DNA of 64,000 bases from Diplosphaera chodatii (GCA_032358165.1 JAALGY010000035.1:124001-188000), one strand, 5' to 3'. Positions 1 through 12,700 are shown, counted from the stretch's first letter. The notes: generated by a model not told the origin, from the letters alone. Program-made: numbers and translations.

Positions 1-1493
1 AACTGAGGCGCAGCGCCATCAGCAGCAACAACACCCCAGCCTGCAGTTGCAGCGCAACCTGGGGGGGCACACGCAGCATCACAGCCTGCAGCAGCAGCAG
101 CCGCCACAGCAGCAGCATACGGCCCTTGGCCATGCCCACTCAGGCGGCGCCAGCGATGGTTCCCTCAACAGTCTTGCCGCCCAGGTTGGGTTAGGCGGCG
201 CGACGGGACTTGGCTTGGGCGTGGGCAACCTGGCTGGCAGCGGCCTCAGCGGCCGTGGCGGCTTGGAGGGCCTGTCTCTGGGCAGCCTCATTGGTGGGCA
301 GGGCCTGCCCTCTGGCAATCGTGACCGAATGGATGCGGGACACAATGACATGAGCAGCGCGGGGAGCATGTCGGTTTGCACGACCAGCGGCCTGCGTTCC
401 AGCGAGCCGCTGAACCGGCAGCGCCTGTTCGTGGTGTGCCACAAGGCCGCCAGCGAGGAGGTGCTGGCGCGCCTATTCCGCACCTGGCCCGGCCTCGAGT
501 ACCTGGACCTCAAGCGTGACCGCGCAACTGGTGAGCGCATGCCACGCTAGTACAACGACAGCGTCACTGTGGCATCGTTGCCATGTATTAAATGGTGACG
601 AGTGTGCGGAGTTGAGGATGTTGGTGGCAGGCATGAGGCGCACCTGACAGTTGTGACACCTTGCCCACAGGTCAGAGCAAGGGCTTTTGCTATGTCAACT
701 ACAGCACCCGAGAGGCGGCGGCACTGGCGATGGACACGCTGAATGGCGTGGAGTGGCCGCCTGCATCTGGCGTCCGCCTCAAGGTGTGCGTGTGCAGCTT
801 GCTGCCAACTCCACGATGGCTGCGCTGCGGTGTGGCAGCTGCTTCTGCTTGTTGTGGCTCGGCAGGACGCATGACCAAGGTTGCGGCCATGCAGGTGATG
901 TATGCGGAGCCACTGGGCAGCAGGGCGCCGGGAGCCCACCGCACGCCGCCCCCCGGGAGCGCCTCCCGTCCTGCCCCCTCAGACAGCCTCGAGTCTGCCG
1001 CTCATGGCCTAGCCTCGCCCAGAGGTGAGCTTCACCTTGTGCTTGTGAGCGCATCACCATCATGTGACTGCCCACAAAGTGCACTGTCCTGCCTGATGGC
1101 CAGCCGTGCTGATGCCTGTTTGCTCCACTTGCTGCAGCGGAGGACGAAACATCATCACGGCATCGGCCACTTCCAACCCCAGACGACCCCATTCTGCCAT
1201 CACCGCTGCGCTTCCCGCTGCCTACCTCCATTGGTGGGTCCTCACAGTTGCTGCTATCCCTATCTATATGTGAATGCAGAACGCCTTGCTTCAGCATAGG
1301 CGTTGAGCTGCAGCTTCTATCCTGCAGCTGAGGAAACAAATGCTTCTGCATACGGTGTGGACGGCTTCGGTAGCCTAGCGCCCGGCCCACCCCGCAGCAC
1401 CGAGTTTGGGCACCCAGCGATCGTTCGCCCTGATGGTGCTCACCAGCGAAAGGCGAGTTGTGAGGCACTACAGCAGGCGCAGCTGCAGGTCCT

Positions 1494-1535
<42 letters not shown>

Positions 1536-2401
1536 CCAGCAGCACCTGGACGCAGCCAATGGGGCGCAGGGACAGGCGCACATGCAGCAGCTGGCGTATG
1601 CAGCTGCTGCGCAGGCCGCCCAGCACAGCCTTGCACAGCAGCTGGCTGGACATGGCACGCCGACACTGCCGCCTCAGCAGGATTTGCAGCAGGACGGCTC
1701 CGTGCCGGGCAGCAGTCATGCAGCACAGCAGGCGGGCTCAGAACTGCAGACGCCAGCAGTGCATCCTCCTGCGGGTCCAGAGAACGGCGGCAAACAGGGC
1801 CGCAAGCAGGCGGCGGCCACCGCCCCCACCACCTCGGACATGAACTGGGAGTCTGCTGACGCCCCTGGTACGAAGCGCTGTCCTGCCCATTGAAGTGGCC
1901 ACTGAAGCCATTGTTTTTGGGGGTCTTCTCCAAGGGCAGTTTCTAGCCTTCAAGTTTCCAGCCTTAGTACTGCCAGCACACTGCATGATGATACGTGTGT
2001 CTGATTGCCTTGCAGGTGCAGAGGAGCGCCGGTTGTACACATCGCTGGAGCGGCCCATGCCAGACTATGCCCTGGAGCATGTGTTCTCACGCTATGGCAC
2101 TGTGGACTTCGTGCGCCTGCAGTCCAATGCATGCCACGGCGTCGTGCAGTTTGCCACTGCAGAGGCCGCTGCCGCAGCCCTGGCCGGCCTGAGCGGCACA
2201 GACATCCTTGGCCAGGTGCGCTGCTGCAAGCAGTGCACGATGCCCCGAACTGAATGATATCCACCTGCACCTGCACGTCCTTGCCATGACAGAGCCTTGC
2301 AGGTGAGCTACCTGCCTCCAACGGCGCAGGCCTTGACGCTGAGCGCCACTGACCCGCTCAACCCAGAGCGAAACTCGAAGAGGCCGCGCGTTGCACCTTG
2401 A
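1..2401 (+). CDS. RRM-type RNA-binding protein, poly-Q, 5' truncated (RBM45/CELF-like)
   Basis: Probable post-transcriptional regulator that binds RNA. The gene enters from the left edge; visible exons are about 1-530, 671-783, 895-1024, 1138-1233, 1328-1867, 2016-2215 and 2303-2401 (TGA), all with GT-AG borders. The first RRM is split over exons 1-3: RNP2-like LFVVCHKA, then RNP1-like SKGFCYVNYS, ending VMYAEPLGSR. A second visible RRM lies at 2020-2320 (RRLYTSLERPMPDYALEHVF, then GVVQFATAEAA). Between them is a long Gln/Ala-rich linker encoded around 1440-1740. The last residues are Lys/Arg-rich (KRPRV), which could serve nuclear import. The arrangement of RRMs recalls animal RBM45 or CELF proteins and plant flowering-time RRM proteins; orthology is inferred only from motif order. 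Upstream exons, including any earlier RRM, are outside the window. Confidence 0.8.
1495..1544 (+). repeat. CAG/CAA trinucleotide tract coding poly-Gln
   Basis: A run of CAG codons with CAA and CAC interruptions inside the large exon of the RRM gene. It encodes an almost pure glutamine stretch with a few histidines. Such tracts are common in algal regulatory proteins and are length-variable between strains. Confidence 0.9.
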
Positions 2402-3383
2402 GCTGCTCACGGGCTCGGGTCAGCTGGTGGATGGGAGTTGCGCATGGAAGTATGCAAGTGCAGGGAAGCATGCAAGTACAGGGAAGCACTGCAGTTTGAC
2501 ATGTCTGACAAGGGCGGCAGGGGCGAGACTACTCAGTGGCAGCGCGTGCGCCGCGATGCCGCTCCTTGATATTCCAGCAGTGGGTGCCGTCGGTGGGGTT
2601 TTAGGATGAAAGAGCCAAGCATGTTGTCGGCAAAGGTGTGACTTGGTGACAAGAGCATAGCATTGTGGGGGGTTTGGGTCGGCTTGTGTGGCACCTTGTG
2701 CTGTGGTCAGTATCTGCGACCAAATGTATCATAGTCAGCTTGTGAGTGATCTTTGGCAGGCCTCGTCATGATTGTTCTTGACATCCAGAGACCTGGAGCA
2801 GACACACACGGTAGTCAGCAGCTTTGAGGGAATATGCGGCGGCGCGCATTCAGGTCAGGCAACATCAGCACTGAGTTAGTGTTCGAGAAGTGTATACAGG
2901 GTAGCTATCATCGGGTCGAAGTAGTGACTTGTATTGAGCATGCTTGATGCTGTTGGTGGTGGAACGTACGAACTTTCCTCTAATGAGGGGTGTTGTCTGG
3001 TATTCCCAATCAAGTCCAGTCGGACGATCCAAGCGGAGGCCCTGTAGGGTCTGGCTTCAATCCTGCATGTCCAGCGCACAGCGTCGATGGCGCAACACAA
3101 CCTGATCAATGCGATAACACAGTGTTCAGTGGCGTCAAAACGGTGATATCCAGACGGCACTGCTCGTTGTAGGAGATTCAGGGCGGGAGAGGGTGTGTCC
3201 AGACAAAACGCATGAGCGCGCCAGATGCCGTTCGTGATGTTGTTTGGCTTAGCCTCAGCTTCACAGTACTCATCCTCATACTGGCCATATACACCCGCAC
3301 AGTGATCGCCTGGGCGCTTCGGAGGTTTGCTTAGGCCAGCTGACGGTGCTGCCTTGTACCAGCGCCGGTGCTGTGCATTCCGC
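2402..3383. other. Intergenic, 3' flank of RRM gene
   Basis: No coding segment with domain or splice support was found. An imperfect 18-bp tandem duplication sits near 2452-2488 (units beginning GCAAGTGCAGGGAAGCAT and GCAAGTACAGGGAAGCAC), probably in the 3' UTR of the RRM gene. The region presumably also holds the promoter of the next plus-strand gene. Confidence 0.5.
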
Positions 3384-5595
3384 ATGACCGCAGGTCCCAA
3401 GTCCACTGTGCTTGATAAGCTAGCAAGGGAGGTGCTGCGCAAGCTCCGACTGGTAGGATATAGTGATCTCAATGTACGCTGCCATGGTGATTGGAGGCCT
3501 GTTACTGCATGGTGTGTGTGCCGCCCCAGACGTGTGGCAGGTTTTAATTGGCAAATGCTGCACAGGCTGTGGAGGCCGAAGAAAAGGAGGACCGCGAGAT
3601 CATTTGCAGTGAAGTGTTCAGCGATATCACATGCGAAGTGGACGCACATGCCAAAGGTGAAGCTGCAGCGCAGCCTGACCTTGCATGCACAGCACTCCCG
3701 GCCAGCATTGCTCAGTAAGCATGCTGACGCTATTGGCCGAGCTGCACAGGCGAGCTGGATGCGCCAGATGCGCAACTGTACTATGAGGTGCTTGCACCCT
3801 ACTTTCGGCGGGTGAGAAGGCAGTTGATCATCAACATGTTGCTGAGCCTGCCTGAGGGCAGCGCAGAATTTTACCAATACACAATGGAGTCACGACCACA
3901 ACTTGCATTGCCAAACAGAAGCACGATCTGGCGGAGGCACTGCTCTATGTGTGCCGGCGGCTGTGGGGACAGCCGCATGTGGCGCCCATCTATGCGATGC
4001 TGCTGTACCAGTGGCTGCTGCTGCACAAGGACGCGGGAGGCGCCGAGCAGCGCCTCAAGCACCTCAAGGTCATGGTCTCTGGTGCGCAGAGCCCGAGCAT
4101 GTGCGTGCAGCATGCTGCTGAGTGTGCTGCATGCATCAGCAGTGCACATGAACGGTGTGCCCAGTGGCAGGGCGGCACATGGCCAGCCCCGGTGTGTATG
4201 CCTGCTGCTCACGTTCTGCAGGCATGCGGCAGATGATGTGGGGCGACGTGGAGGCAGACACGGTGCACATGAAACCCATGCACGGGTTCACGTCGCAGCA
4301 GGTGGTGTTCAGCCCCGACCGGCGGCTGCTGGACGGCATGCCCGGCCCCGCCCGCAGCGGCCTGCTGTCCGTCATCGCCGCCTACCTGCCCTACTACACC
4401 AGCGAGCGTGAGGTGCCCTCAGGCAGTGCGCCCTACTCGCCTGACTTCCTGCACTGCCAGAGCAGCTCATCAGTGCTCACGGCCCAGATGGTTTTGTGAA
4501 GCTGATGCAACGATGGCCTTTGGTGATGACTCCACATCAGCATGTGCCGCGCAGGGGCTGCGGCGTGCACTGGAGAGCTTCCCCTCGCCGACACATACAC
4601 TCACAGAAGGTGGCCACACAGACGGCGAAGCTGCTGACTACATCATCTGTGAGGTATGTGTCATGACTGTCAGATTGTCTTCTGGGGTACTGTGTGGATT
4701 GCAGGATGCCGATGCTGATGTAGTTTGCAGCATGTTGACATCGTGCATGAGGCTGCAACAGCTGAGGCGCAGGTGACAGACGCCCTGCGCCACATCAGCG
4801 GCGAGCGAGGGCTGCTGAGGTACCTGGGGGCGCTGCAACACACGGCAGCATCGCCCCACTTCAGGGTAGGGCCGGGCTATGTGCTGAGACACTGTACCTG
4901 CCTGAAGCGTAGGAGATGACCCAGGCAGGCTGCACAGGAGTCATGTCATGTGTTTGGTGGGCGTGGCACATCGCTGAGCAGCTGTGAGCTTAAGCAGGGG
5001 ATACGGCGGGTCACACGGCTGATGCTGGAGAGCGAGCTGTACCAACTGACAGCTGTGGGCGGGCCACGCTACCTTCCCCGCTCCGTCAACAGCGCCGCCT
5101 TCCGCGCCCTGGTACCCCCTGGTTTCTCCCCTTCCTGCTATCAGGTTCCTGGCATTGGCATGTGCCCTGCTGCTCCGTTGTTGACTGTCAGCCTGACACA
5201 AAGGATACAGACTGCTGAGGGTTCGTGTGCATGGTGTTTTGTTGTGCAGGACCAGCTGTTTCCACGGGGGCAGTGGTCTCGGCGCCTCATCAGCTGGGTC
5301 GCCCGCATCATCCACCCCACCGAGGTGCGACATGTGCAACGAGACAACGCAGCCTGCCAGGCTGCGAGTGTTACGCCCAAGTAGGTTCTACATCTGCCTG
5401 AGGGCGCCGTGGTGCTGCCTGCAGTGGCCCTGGATGTCAGCGGATGCAGCGCAGCAAGCAGCAGGCACTGCGCAGTCTTCTGCCCACCTTGCCTGGTATT
5501 CGCTGCATGCGTGGTGCAGCTTTTGGGTGCGCGGAGTGGGCTGCCTGCTGCGGCGCTTGCTGCCGTGGGGCGGGCGGCAACACAAGGTGGCGTGA
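3384..5595 (+). CDS. Conserved-looking unknown protein, multi-exon
   Basis: Function not recognised. Exons join in phase: 3384-3452, 3566-3656, 3750-3811, 3919-4080, a segment from the acceptor near 4222 to 4411, 4555-4651, a segment from near 4733 to about 4866, one from about 5000 to 5111, 5250-5323 and from about 5425 to the TGA at 5593-5595. The ATG at 3384 opens with MTAGPKSTVLDKLAREVL. An acidic segment (EAEEKEDREI) follows, then helical stretches (LAEALLYVCRRLWGQPHV, YAMLLYQWLLLHKDAGG), a section with MKPMHGFTSQQVVFS and LLSVIAAYLPYYTS, and LMLESELYQLTAVGGPRYLP. The C-terminus is Trp-rich (AWYSLHAWCSFWVRGVG) and basic. An apparent frame break near 3880 disappears when the 107-nt GTGAGA...AACAG intron 3812-3918 is used. 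The many clean joins argue for a real gene. It converges on the NEK gene. Confidence 0.6.
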
Positions 5596-6114
5596 GCCAC
5601 GGAACGGTGTTGCTGCAACGAGCTGCCCTTCGCTGCCTCTCATTCACTTATCTCGAACCACATGTGTCGCGCATTCTCTCAGATGGGGTCCCTAGGTTAG
5701 ACTCATCTGTGAGCTGCACCAGCTAGCACTCTGTTGCGCACCGACGAATCTTGGTCTCCTGTCGTCTCGACTTCCTTTGGGTTTCTGTAGTTTTTTTGGA
5801 CGGGTACAGCTAGGTGGCTCATGTTCGCAGCTCCCATTGATTAAAACAGAGCTTATGCACACCAGCATGCATGGCGCCTTTTGAATTCCAGAAGGAACCT
5901 CATCAAACACAGTGTATAATCCTGCAAGCTGTGGTGTGATGCAGATTCAGGCACACATTGTCAGGCTATGTCCATGCCCTCTTCATAGCTGGCTGCAGGC
6001 AGCACGGAGCTGAGGTTCCTCAGATCCTGTGGCACCTGCGCTCAATAGCACCGGTGCAGGTCATTTATGGCTGACTCTAAGTGATGACCATACCACTGTG
6101 TCTTGTACCAGCTT
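5596..6114. other. Intergenic between convergent 3' ends
   Basis: Short region holding the 3' flanks of the unknown plus-strand gene and the minus-strand NEK kinase. No coding or RNA feature is evident. Confidence 0.5.
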
Positions 6115-7971
6115 TCACGACACCTGGATGGTCTTCAGCACGTCTGGCGGCATGAAGGCCAGCTGGTTTTGTGGCAGTTTCGCCAACTTTGCCTGTACCT
6201 GCTTGGTCACATCATGAAGGGCTCTTACTGCATGCTCGCTCAGCACTCGACGGCAAGACGTTCTCACATGCTGCAAGGTGGTCTGTCACAATCGACAACA
6301 TGCCTTGGGGTGCTGAAAGACGGTGATGAGTGTGGCACGTTTTGCAGGATTCATCTGGAGCATCGATTGCATGAGCGCAACTAGCTCCATCGAATATTTG
6401 CCTGGCGTCACCTGTATCAACATGTACACCATGCCTTCCACAGCCTACTTACAGGAGTAGACATCAACGAGTAATTGAGCCTTCACTATGGTGAGTTCAA
6501 CTCACCGGTTTGTACTGGCATGCCACAATGGCATTCCGCAGATCGAGCATGCTCTCGCCCTCAAATGGCACTCTGCAGACGATGACATGCTAATTTTTCA
6601 CATAGCTGTGTTTCCGCACAGACGTCAGGTGCTGTGACGGTGCAAGAATGGCTGTGCAATATTCTGCAATGCTGCGCACTTGTAGGTCATTAGCTCATAT
6701 AGCAGGCAGCCCACAGCCCACACATCTGCCGGTGTGCCATAAGGTCGATTGTACCATATCTCTGGTGGCATGTAATGCGGTGTCCCTGCACCGTGCAAAC
6801 ACGTTCAGCTGGACCTCTCTAGTGCAAGCTCCAACAAAGAACAGCAACACACCCCACTGTGCTGATGATAGGGTTGCTCTAGCTGCAGTCCAGTAGCCGC
6901 ACCAATCTGGGTTTTGGCTGCCACTCCCTCCGTCTTTGCAAGCTTGGCGATGCCAAGGTCCCCTAGCTGCATGCCACGTGGAGACCTTCGCAATTTTAAG
7001 TGCTGCATGCTACTGCATTGCCACTACGTTATTGCGTTTTCCACATGTAAACCAGGGTGTGCACCTTGATGCAGTCGTTTTCACCGACGAAGATGTTTGC
7101 CGCCTTGATGTCACGGTGCAAAATCTTGTTGGTATGCAACACATACAACCCCAGGCAGACCTCTGCATTCCACATTACACGACAGTGCAGCAATTTCACG
7201 ATCCATATCAATGTACAGGCGCGTGCGATTTGCCAGCTGCACCACATCGGCAGCTGCATGCCAGGCCACAGCAGGCGGGTGAGGTACCTACCTGTCAGGT
7301 ATTTCCAGATCAGGTCTTCCGGGAAGGCCTGCATCGCATGGCAGACACCTAAGTCCACTGCTGAGTCCGACAGAACAACTCACAACCTGCCGACGTGCCG
7401 GGCGGCAGGTCACCTTCTTGAACTCCTGGCCTTTGCGAATGAAGCGCGCCAAATCGCCATTGGGGGCAAACTCCATGACGATGCACAGATGGTTGCCGTC
7501 CACGAATGCCTCGTGGTAGCGGCAGATGTTTTCATGGCGGATCGACGCCAAGAGCCTGATTTCGTTCACCGCATCCTCCCGCTCGGCAGCAGACATCTTC
7601 TGTATGTCCGCCTCCTGCACATTCAGCATTTGACCGCCGCACTTGTTCGATGTCTCTAACTCCCAACTGTGGACTTGTGTAAGATTAGCAGCTTGGCGGA
7701 CGCCGTCGAAACGTCTAGTGCCTAGTACGTAGGTGCACCTTGACGGCATACAGCTTGCCATCCGAGTGCCGCTTTGCCCTGTATGCGGTGCCATAGCTGC
7801 CCTTGCCCAAAACCTTTTGGATCTGCAGGCGGCCAGCACTGCATCAGCCTCGAGATTTATGGTCATGTCCTAAGTGCACTTCTGCATTGTCACAGGCTTG
7901 TGTGTAGGCAGACGGCAGGTGGAGGCTACCACAGCGCCTGCGCTATTCGCTGGGTCGACCTCGTCTGGCAT
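6115..7971 (-). CDS. NEK-family (NIMA-related) Ser/Thr protein kinase
   Basis: Protein kinase, probably linked to cilia, cell cycle or cell size as for algal NEKs. Exons on the minus strand carry, in order: a Gly-rich loop ([18 protein letters not shown]) and the VAIK-equivalent lysine (LYAVK), helix C ([18 protein letters not shown]), hinge ([16 protein letters not shown]), catalytic loop [10 protein letters not shown], a DLG metal motif ([12 protein letters not shown]) instead of DFG, as seen in several NEKs, then [31 protein letters not shown] and [17 protein letters not shown]. The C-lobe ends [19 protein letters not shown] and is followed by a short tail with [18 protein letters not shown]. 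The ATG chosen at 7971 ([14 protein letters not shown]) joins the Gly-loop exon in phase 0, but the N-terminus is very short. The last intron needs a GC donor at about 6303. Length is that of a compact NEK with almost no regulatory tail. Confidence 0.85.
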
Positions 7972-8589
7972 GGTTGACCCTGCCCGCCTATGACAGGTTC
8001 AAGCAGCAGATGTTGCCAGTCGCACCTCAAACCTGCTGAACAATTCCCGTTGCCTCTTTCCAGCTGAGCCAGATGGTATCGGTGATGCCACAGGTGGCTC
8101 AAACGAGGGCTCAGCGCATTGCGCCATGCGGAACAGCGACCACCCGATGTGACCTGTTTCCCATATGTCAGGTGCGCTGCGTCACAACCGTGACATCGAC
8201 GGACGTTTCACGTGCGGTGGTGTCGGTAGTGTGCACAGGTGTCAACCATCGAGGCTCGATTTCACGACGCTGGTGACATCATTTGACGGCAGAGCTTCAG
8301 CAGTATCAGATTCACACAGCGGTTCTCAGCCGCATTCCATGGCACCATTCGAAGACTAATGGGCCTGGCGTTGCAGCCGGGTTTTGGCCAATCCAAGACG
8401 GTAATCTGAGATTGGTCTGCACCGCAGGGTCCTGATCCGGTTGTGCAGTCAGCCAGAGCCAAATCTGAAACTTTCGTACACTTGGAGCAGCGAGTCGATT
8501 GTCATCGGGTGACGTTGGCGTGCTTGTGGTGATCCGATCGGGCAGACAAGAGCTTTTCACAGAAGGCTGACGCAGGGGCAACTCAAGAC
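7972..8589. promoter_or_regulatory. Divergent intergenic region, NEK kinase / carbonic anhydrase
   Basis: About 620 bp between the inferred NEK start (minus) and the carbonic anhydrase start (plus). It must carry both promoters if the starts are right. No convincing TATA box or named element could be picked out by eye. Confidence 0.4.
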
Positions 8590-9255
8590 ATGTCGGGCCT
8601 GGGTGACAATGGGTACGAGCCGACGCCACAGAACGCCATCGTCCTGCAGGATCTCATCGATGGCAACAACCGCTTCCTGCAGGGTACCCTGGAGAAGTGC
8701 AAAGCGGACCCCGAGCTCGTGAAGAAGCTCTCGGGCGGCCAGGCTCCAAAGGCCATCCTGCTGGCGTGCTCAGACAGCCGCAGCCCGCCGGAGCTCATTT
8801 TTGATCAGGGCCTCGGTGATCTGTTCATCGTCAGGGTGGCCGGCAACATTGTAAGCCCAAACGCGCTGGGAAGCATCCTGTACGCTGTCAGCCACCTCGG
8901 CAGCAAGCTTGTGGTAGTACTGGGCCACAGCAAATGTGGTGCCGTCGCAGCCACGGTGGACGCCTACAAGGGCGGCGACAAGGGCCAGGCCGATGCAGAG
9001 GACCCCGTCTCCAGCCTGGTGGCTGCCATCTACCCTGTGGTGCAGGACTGCCACACCAAGGGACCGGAGAAGGAAGACGCAGATCTCAAGGGCGAGGTGG
9101 CGAAGCAAAACTCGGTGCATGCGGCTAAAGAGGTGGCTAAGTGCCTGGGGAAGCGCCTGCCCTCCGAGCTCAAGTCGGAGGTGTCAGTCATTGCAAGCAT
9201 CTACAACATCGAGGACGGCAAGGTCGACATCCTGGAGGCGCTGCCGGTCCAGTAG
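8590..9255 (+). CDS. Beta-carbonic anhydrase, intronless, bacterial type
   Basis: Zinc enzyme interconverting CO2 and bicarbonate; in algae such enzymes serve carbon concentration and pH control. One uninterrupted 221-residue frame from ATG 8590 to TAG 9253-9255. The beta-class site is complete: Cys60 with the Asp62-Arg64 dyad in CSDSRSPPELIFDQG, and His113/Cys116 in GHSKCGAV. VRVAGNIVSPNALGSILYAV lies between. No transit or signal peptide is visible (MSGLGDNGYEPTPQNAIVLQ), so a cytosolic location is inferred. The sequence resembles bacterial-type beta-CAs more than the Coccomyxa/plant-type enzymes, judged from motif context only. It is the only clear gene here without an intron, which suggests recent gene transfer or retroposition. 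Its 3' end converges on the GH32 gene. Confidence 0.95.
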   Translation: MSGLGDNGYEPTPQNAIVLQDLIDGNNRFLQGTLEKCKADPELVKKLSGGQAPKAILLACSDSRSPPELIFDQGLGDLFIVRVAGNIVSPNALGSILYAVSHLGSKLVVVLGHSKCGAVAATVDAYKGGDKGQADAEDPVSSLVAAIYPVVQDCHTKGPEKEDADLKGEVAKQNSVHAAKEVAKCLGKRLPSELKSEVSVIASIYNIEDGKVDILEALPVQ

Positions 9256-9795
9256 CCACCAGTGTGCACATCGCGATGAGCTGCATTCCGCATTCGTCAG
9301 CAACAGCAGCAATGTGCTGGACAGCCAGCACATGAGCGTGTTTCAGCGCCGGTGGTGGAATTCTTTGCCCACGTCCACGGGAAATTTTATTAGCCAGGGC
9401 GTGTACCACATCGTCACTTGGGTATCTGCTACTGACGCCAAACGCAGTGTGTCATACGTCAATGCATGGTTCCGGCTGCTGCTTCATGCAGTGTCGAATG
9501 TTGCGCAATGTATGCAACATCTCGTAACCTTGAGTACTACGGTATGCCAAGCAATATGACTGGCAGGGCACCCACTTTCATCATGCATACACTCCTCATC
9601 CATTGGATCGTGCAGCTGGCGGTTCATAGCAGTTGCAGGCAGGAATACAATATACCTCGCATCTGATGTCAAGCAGCAGACCCGCCAAATGAATGTCAGA
9701 TTGTCAGTACATCAATGCAGTGCCATGTATTGTGACTGCACTGCACCGCTTTGGTGCGACAGTCAAACCATAAGCCTCTGAGGCCCCACTGTTGC
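9256..9795. other. Intergenic between convergent genes
   Basis: 3' flanks of carbonic anhydrase (+) and GH32 (-). Short frames exist on both strands but none has splice or domain support. Confidence 0.5.
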
Positions 9796-12700
9796 TCACA
9801 GCCCTGCCTTAGTGCTCCAGATGGTGCGCATCTCATACGCCTGAGCACTGGGAAGGTGCACCGTGCCGCCGTGGGCGACCAATGCGATGCCGGCCCCCCT
9901 TGCCGCATCCGGGGCCATGCGCCGGTACACCCGCGTGCACAGCGTCTCGCCACTGCCCAGGAACACCTGCAGTCCACGCATGCAACAGCTGATTGAGTCA
10001 GCAACCCCACTTCAGCAGGAGCGCCTCTTTTGTGGAGCTCTCAAGTGGACGCCAAAGCACACAGAGGTACTGCACCAGCCCGTAATAAGAAACCTGAGTT
10101 TCAGCCTCCAAAGTGAAGCATGTCCTGCGCACCTCCAGTGCAGAGTGGTCCAGGAAGACCTGCAGATGCACCGGCTCGCCTGCCGCCAGCTGCACACGCC
10201 CGCCAACACTGGAGCTTGCGTCAGCAAAATCGAACGTGTAGGCCGTTGGGTCAATGCGCCCTAGCTGGTGCACCTGCAAATCAGGTGCAGGAGACGCAGC
10301 AGCTCAGGACCTGCCCCACGGCATGCTGTCCAGGGTTGCTAGGCCATGGCTCACCACTGGGCTCGACACTCTGCTGTGAGTGTGCTAGGCAGCACGAAAG
10401 AACAGGTGCATGCACCTTCAGGGTGGAGGCGGCCCAGTCGACTGTGACTGCAGTGCTGCCAACGAAGCCAGTGCCGTCCTGTTCCGCCGCATCCGAGACC
10501 AGCAGCACGCTGAAGGCGGTGCCCCCAGACTTGGCGGTGTCGATGGTGATGTCCACGTTGAGCGCGGAACCAGCCACGTGCGGCACCAGCGTGGCCTTGG
10601 CGCTGAAGATGGGGGCACTCTTCAGCCGCCAGGCGTTGTCCTCACGCCGCAGACCAACAGCTCGGGCGCAGGCGCCTGATGCAGCCTATCACCTACGCCA
10701 TGTGCTGTCACACTTGTACGCCAGAAACATACACCCTTCAACACATCATCAGACCTGCCTGTGACTCATCTCAACCAGTCAAGCATCAGGCAGTAAGCAT
10801 GCACATGTGCTGATGTCAGATGCTCGCTCGCTGGACGACCACCGAGGCACCTACATGTGCATGAGCCAGCGGCGCGCCGGCAGGATTCACAGAGCCTCAC
10901 CGCGGCGAGACAGCACGCGCGGCAGCGTGAGGCAGCCGGAGTAGGCGAAGTCGGAGGAGGGGCCCCGCGCCCCCAGCTCCTGGAACCACCCCAGCATCAG
11001 CCGCCGCCCGGCACCGTCCCTGAAGCAGTTCGGCGCGTACAGCGCGTCGCCCAGGTCCAGCGGGAACGGCCCTGCATCGGTTACTCTGTGGTAAGTCACA
11101 AGCACAAGGTGCAAAGTTGGGGGCGCTGTATGATGCATGATTTCATACCACATGAGAGCCCGTACCTTTTGCATGCTGCAAGTCGAATCTGCCATCTGCA
11201 TAGCGCCCAAGCCAGTACAGGCATGTGTTGGTGGGCGACTGGTTGATGTGCGGGTACGGCGAGACGCACATGATGTAGTCCTCCCCCTCAACTGCTGCGC
11301 TGACGGCACCTGGAAAACCATCGCTGCCGGGTGAGCGAAGAAACATCTGCATACGTGGGGTGATGACATCGAGAGCGTAACAGAAAGTCAATTGTCAAAC
11401 CCTGTCCAGCGTCCATTCTGAAAGGGTTTGGAGGCAGGCACACTGGCATCTCCAGAGGTCAGATGAGTGACCCAGCCGTACCCGAGTCGGCGTGCGCAGG
11501 CAGCGGCACAAAGAAGGGGCACTCCCACATGGCGCCGGTGTCGTGCTCCTCGCCCGGCGTCTGCTTGCCCACACACAGCGGGCCCACATACTCCCACCCT
11601 GCAGGGCACTCAACCCTGCAGCCTGAGATGCCGGCTGCTTGAGCAGTGCATGACCGAGCACGACGACATGGTCACCCAACGATGAACTGACAAAGGGTTG
11701 AGACACGCTGCTGTGCAGAGCTGCTGACCAGATGATAGGGTTTTGGAGCGGTACAGCAGCAGCGTGCCGCCCTCGCCGTGGATGCCGCTGCCCAGCAGCA
11801 GCAGCCAGTCCCGGTCCTGCAACAATGGCAACACTGCTTGGATGTGCACAATATGACCATAATCATTCACAATCATACAAATATCATGGCAGATGCGAGT
11901 TTGAAGTTACATGAGATGCTGAAGCTTGCCTTCCCGCCGGTTTGGATGACATAGGGGTCTCTGAAGCCGGTGACCCTGAGGCCGTCCGGAGGCCCTGCTA
12001 TTATCGGCTGATCCACGTTTGTCCACTCCAGCATCCCCTCATCATCTGCAGCCCATATCAAGTATCAACACAGGGAAGTGCAACACAGGACATCAGTGAT
12101 CACATGGCAAGGGGACCTCCCCTATGACTACACCGACCGCAGGGATGTGCCAGTTGTACCCACAAGCTGCATGTGAGAGGCAGGTTGATGCGCACCAGCG
12201 CTGGCAATTGCGGCGCACTGCACTTCGATGACAGGCTGGCTGATTGCATCCTGCTGTTGCTCCTGCTGCCTTGGCCCCGCCCCCAGCCTGCGGAAGCTGT
12301 GCTGCACATGTTGGTGCGGCTGCTGATCTGTGTTGCCACGCTTTCATATGGATTGCTCGCAGTGTTTGACAGTGAAGTTGTTCCATGTAGCACCACACCT
12401 GACGCCAGTGTACAGGATCGTTGGTATGCCGTGCTGATCAACGGCGCAGCACCCTGACCAACAGCCCTTTTCATCAGGGCCACCTGGACACATGCAGATA
12501 CACCTGGTTCAAGTGGTGCAATGCCCGGGATGCAATTCTCGTCTCGCCCTCGAATCTGACGTGGGTGCATCACCATCGCGAAGCGGGCAGAGCACGCCGT
12601 ACGTAAGCACCTGGTGTAGGGCGCAGCGCAATAGGCTCATGCTCCCAGTTGATCAGGTCTGCGCTGGAGGCATGGCCCCAGCACATGCGCCATGCCCAAT

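Noticed and set aside
779..1933. 384-residue minus-strand frame
   Set aside because: It is antisense to the RRM/poly-Q gene; the CAG tract keeps several frames open. No domain, and the plus strand has clear RRM motifs with in-phase introns.
2876..3877. 333-residue minus-strand frame
   Set aside because: Overlaps exons of the plus-strand unknown gene that join cleanly; its own translation has irregular composition and no recognisable domain.
3812..3935. Apparent frameshift in the 3384-5595 gene
   Set aside because: Resolved by a canonical 107-nt intron 3812-3918 (GTGAGA...AACAG) that restores the frame.
8590..9255. Bacterial contamination explaining the carbonic anhydrase
   Set aside because: It is embedded between algal genes with introns on both sides and no change in base composition is evident, so transfer or intron loss is the better explanation.
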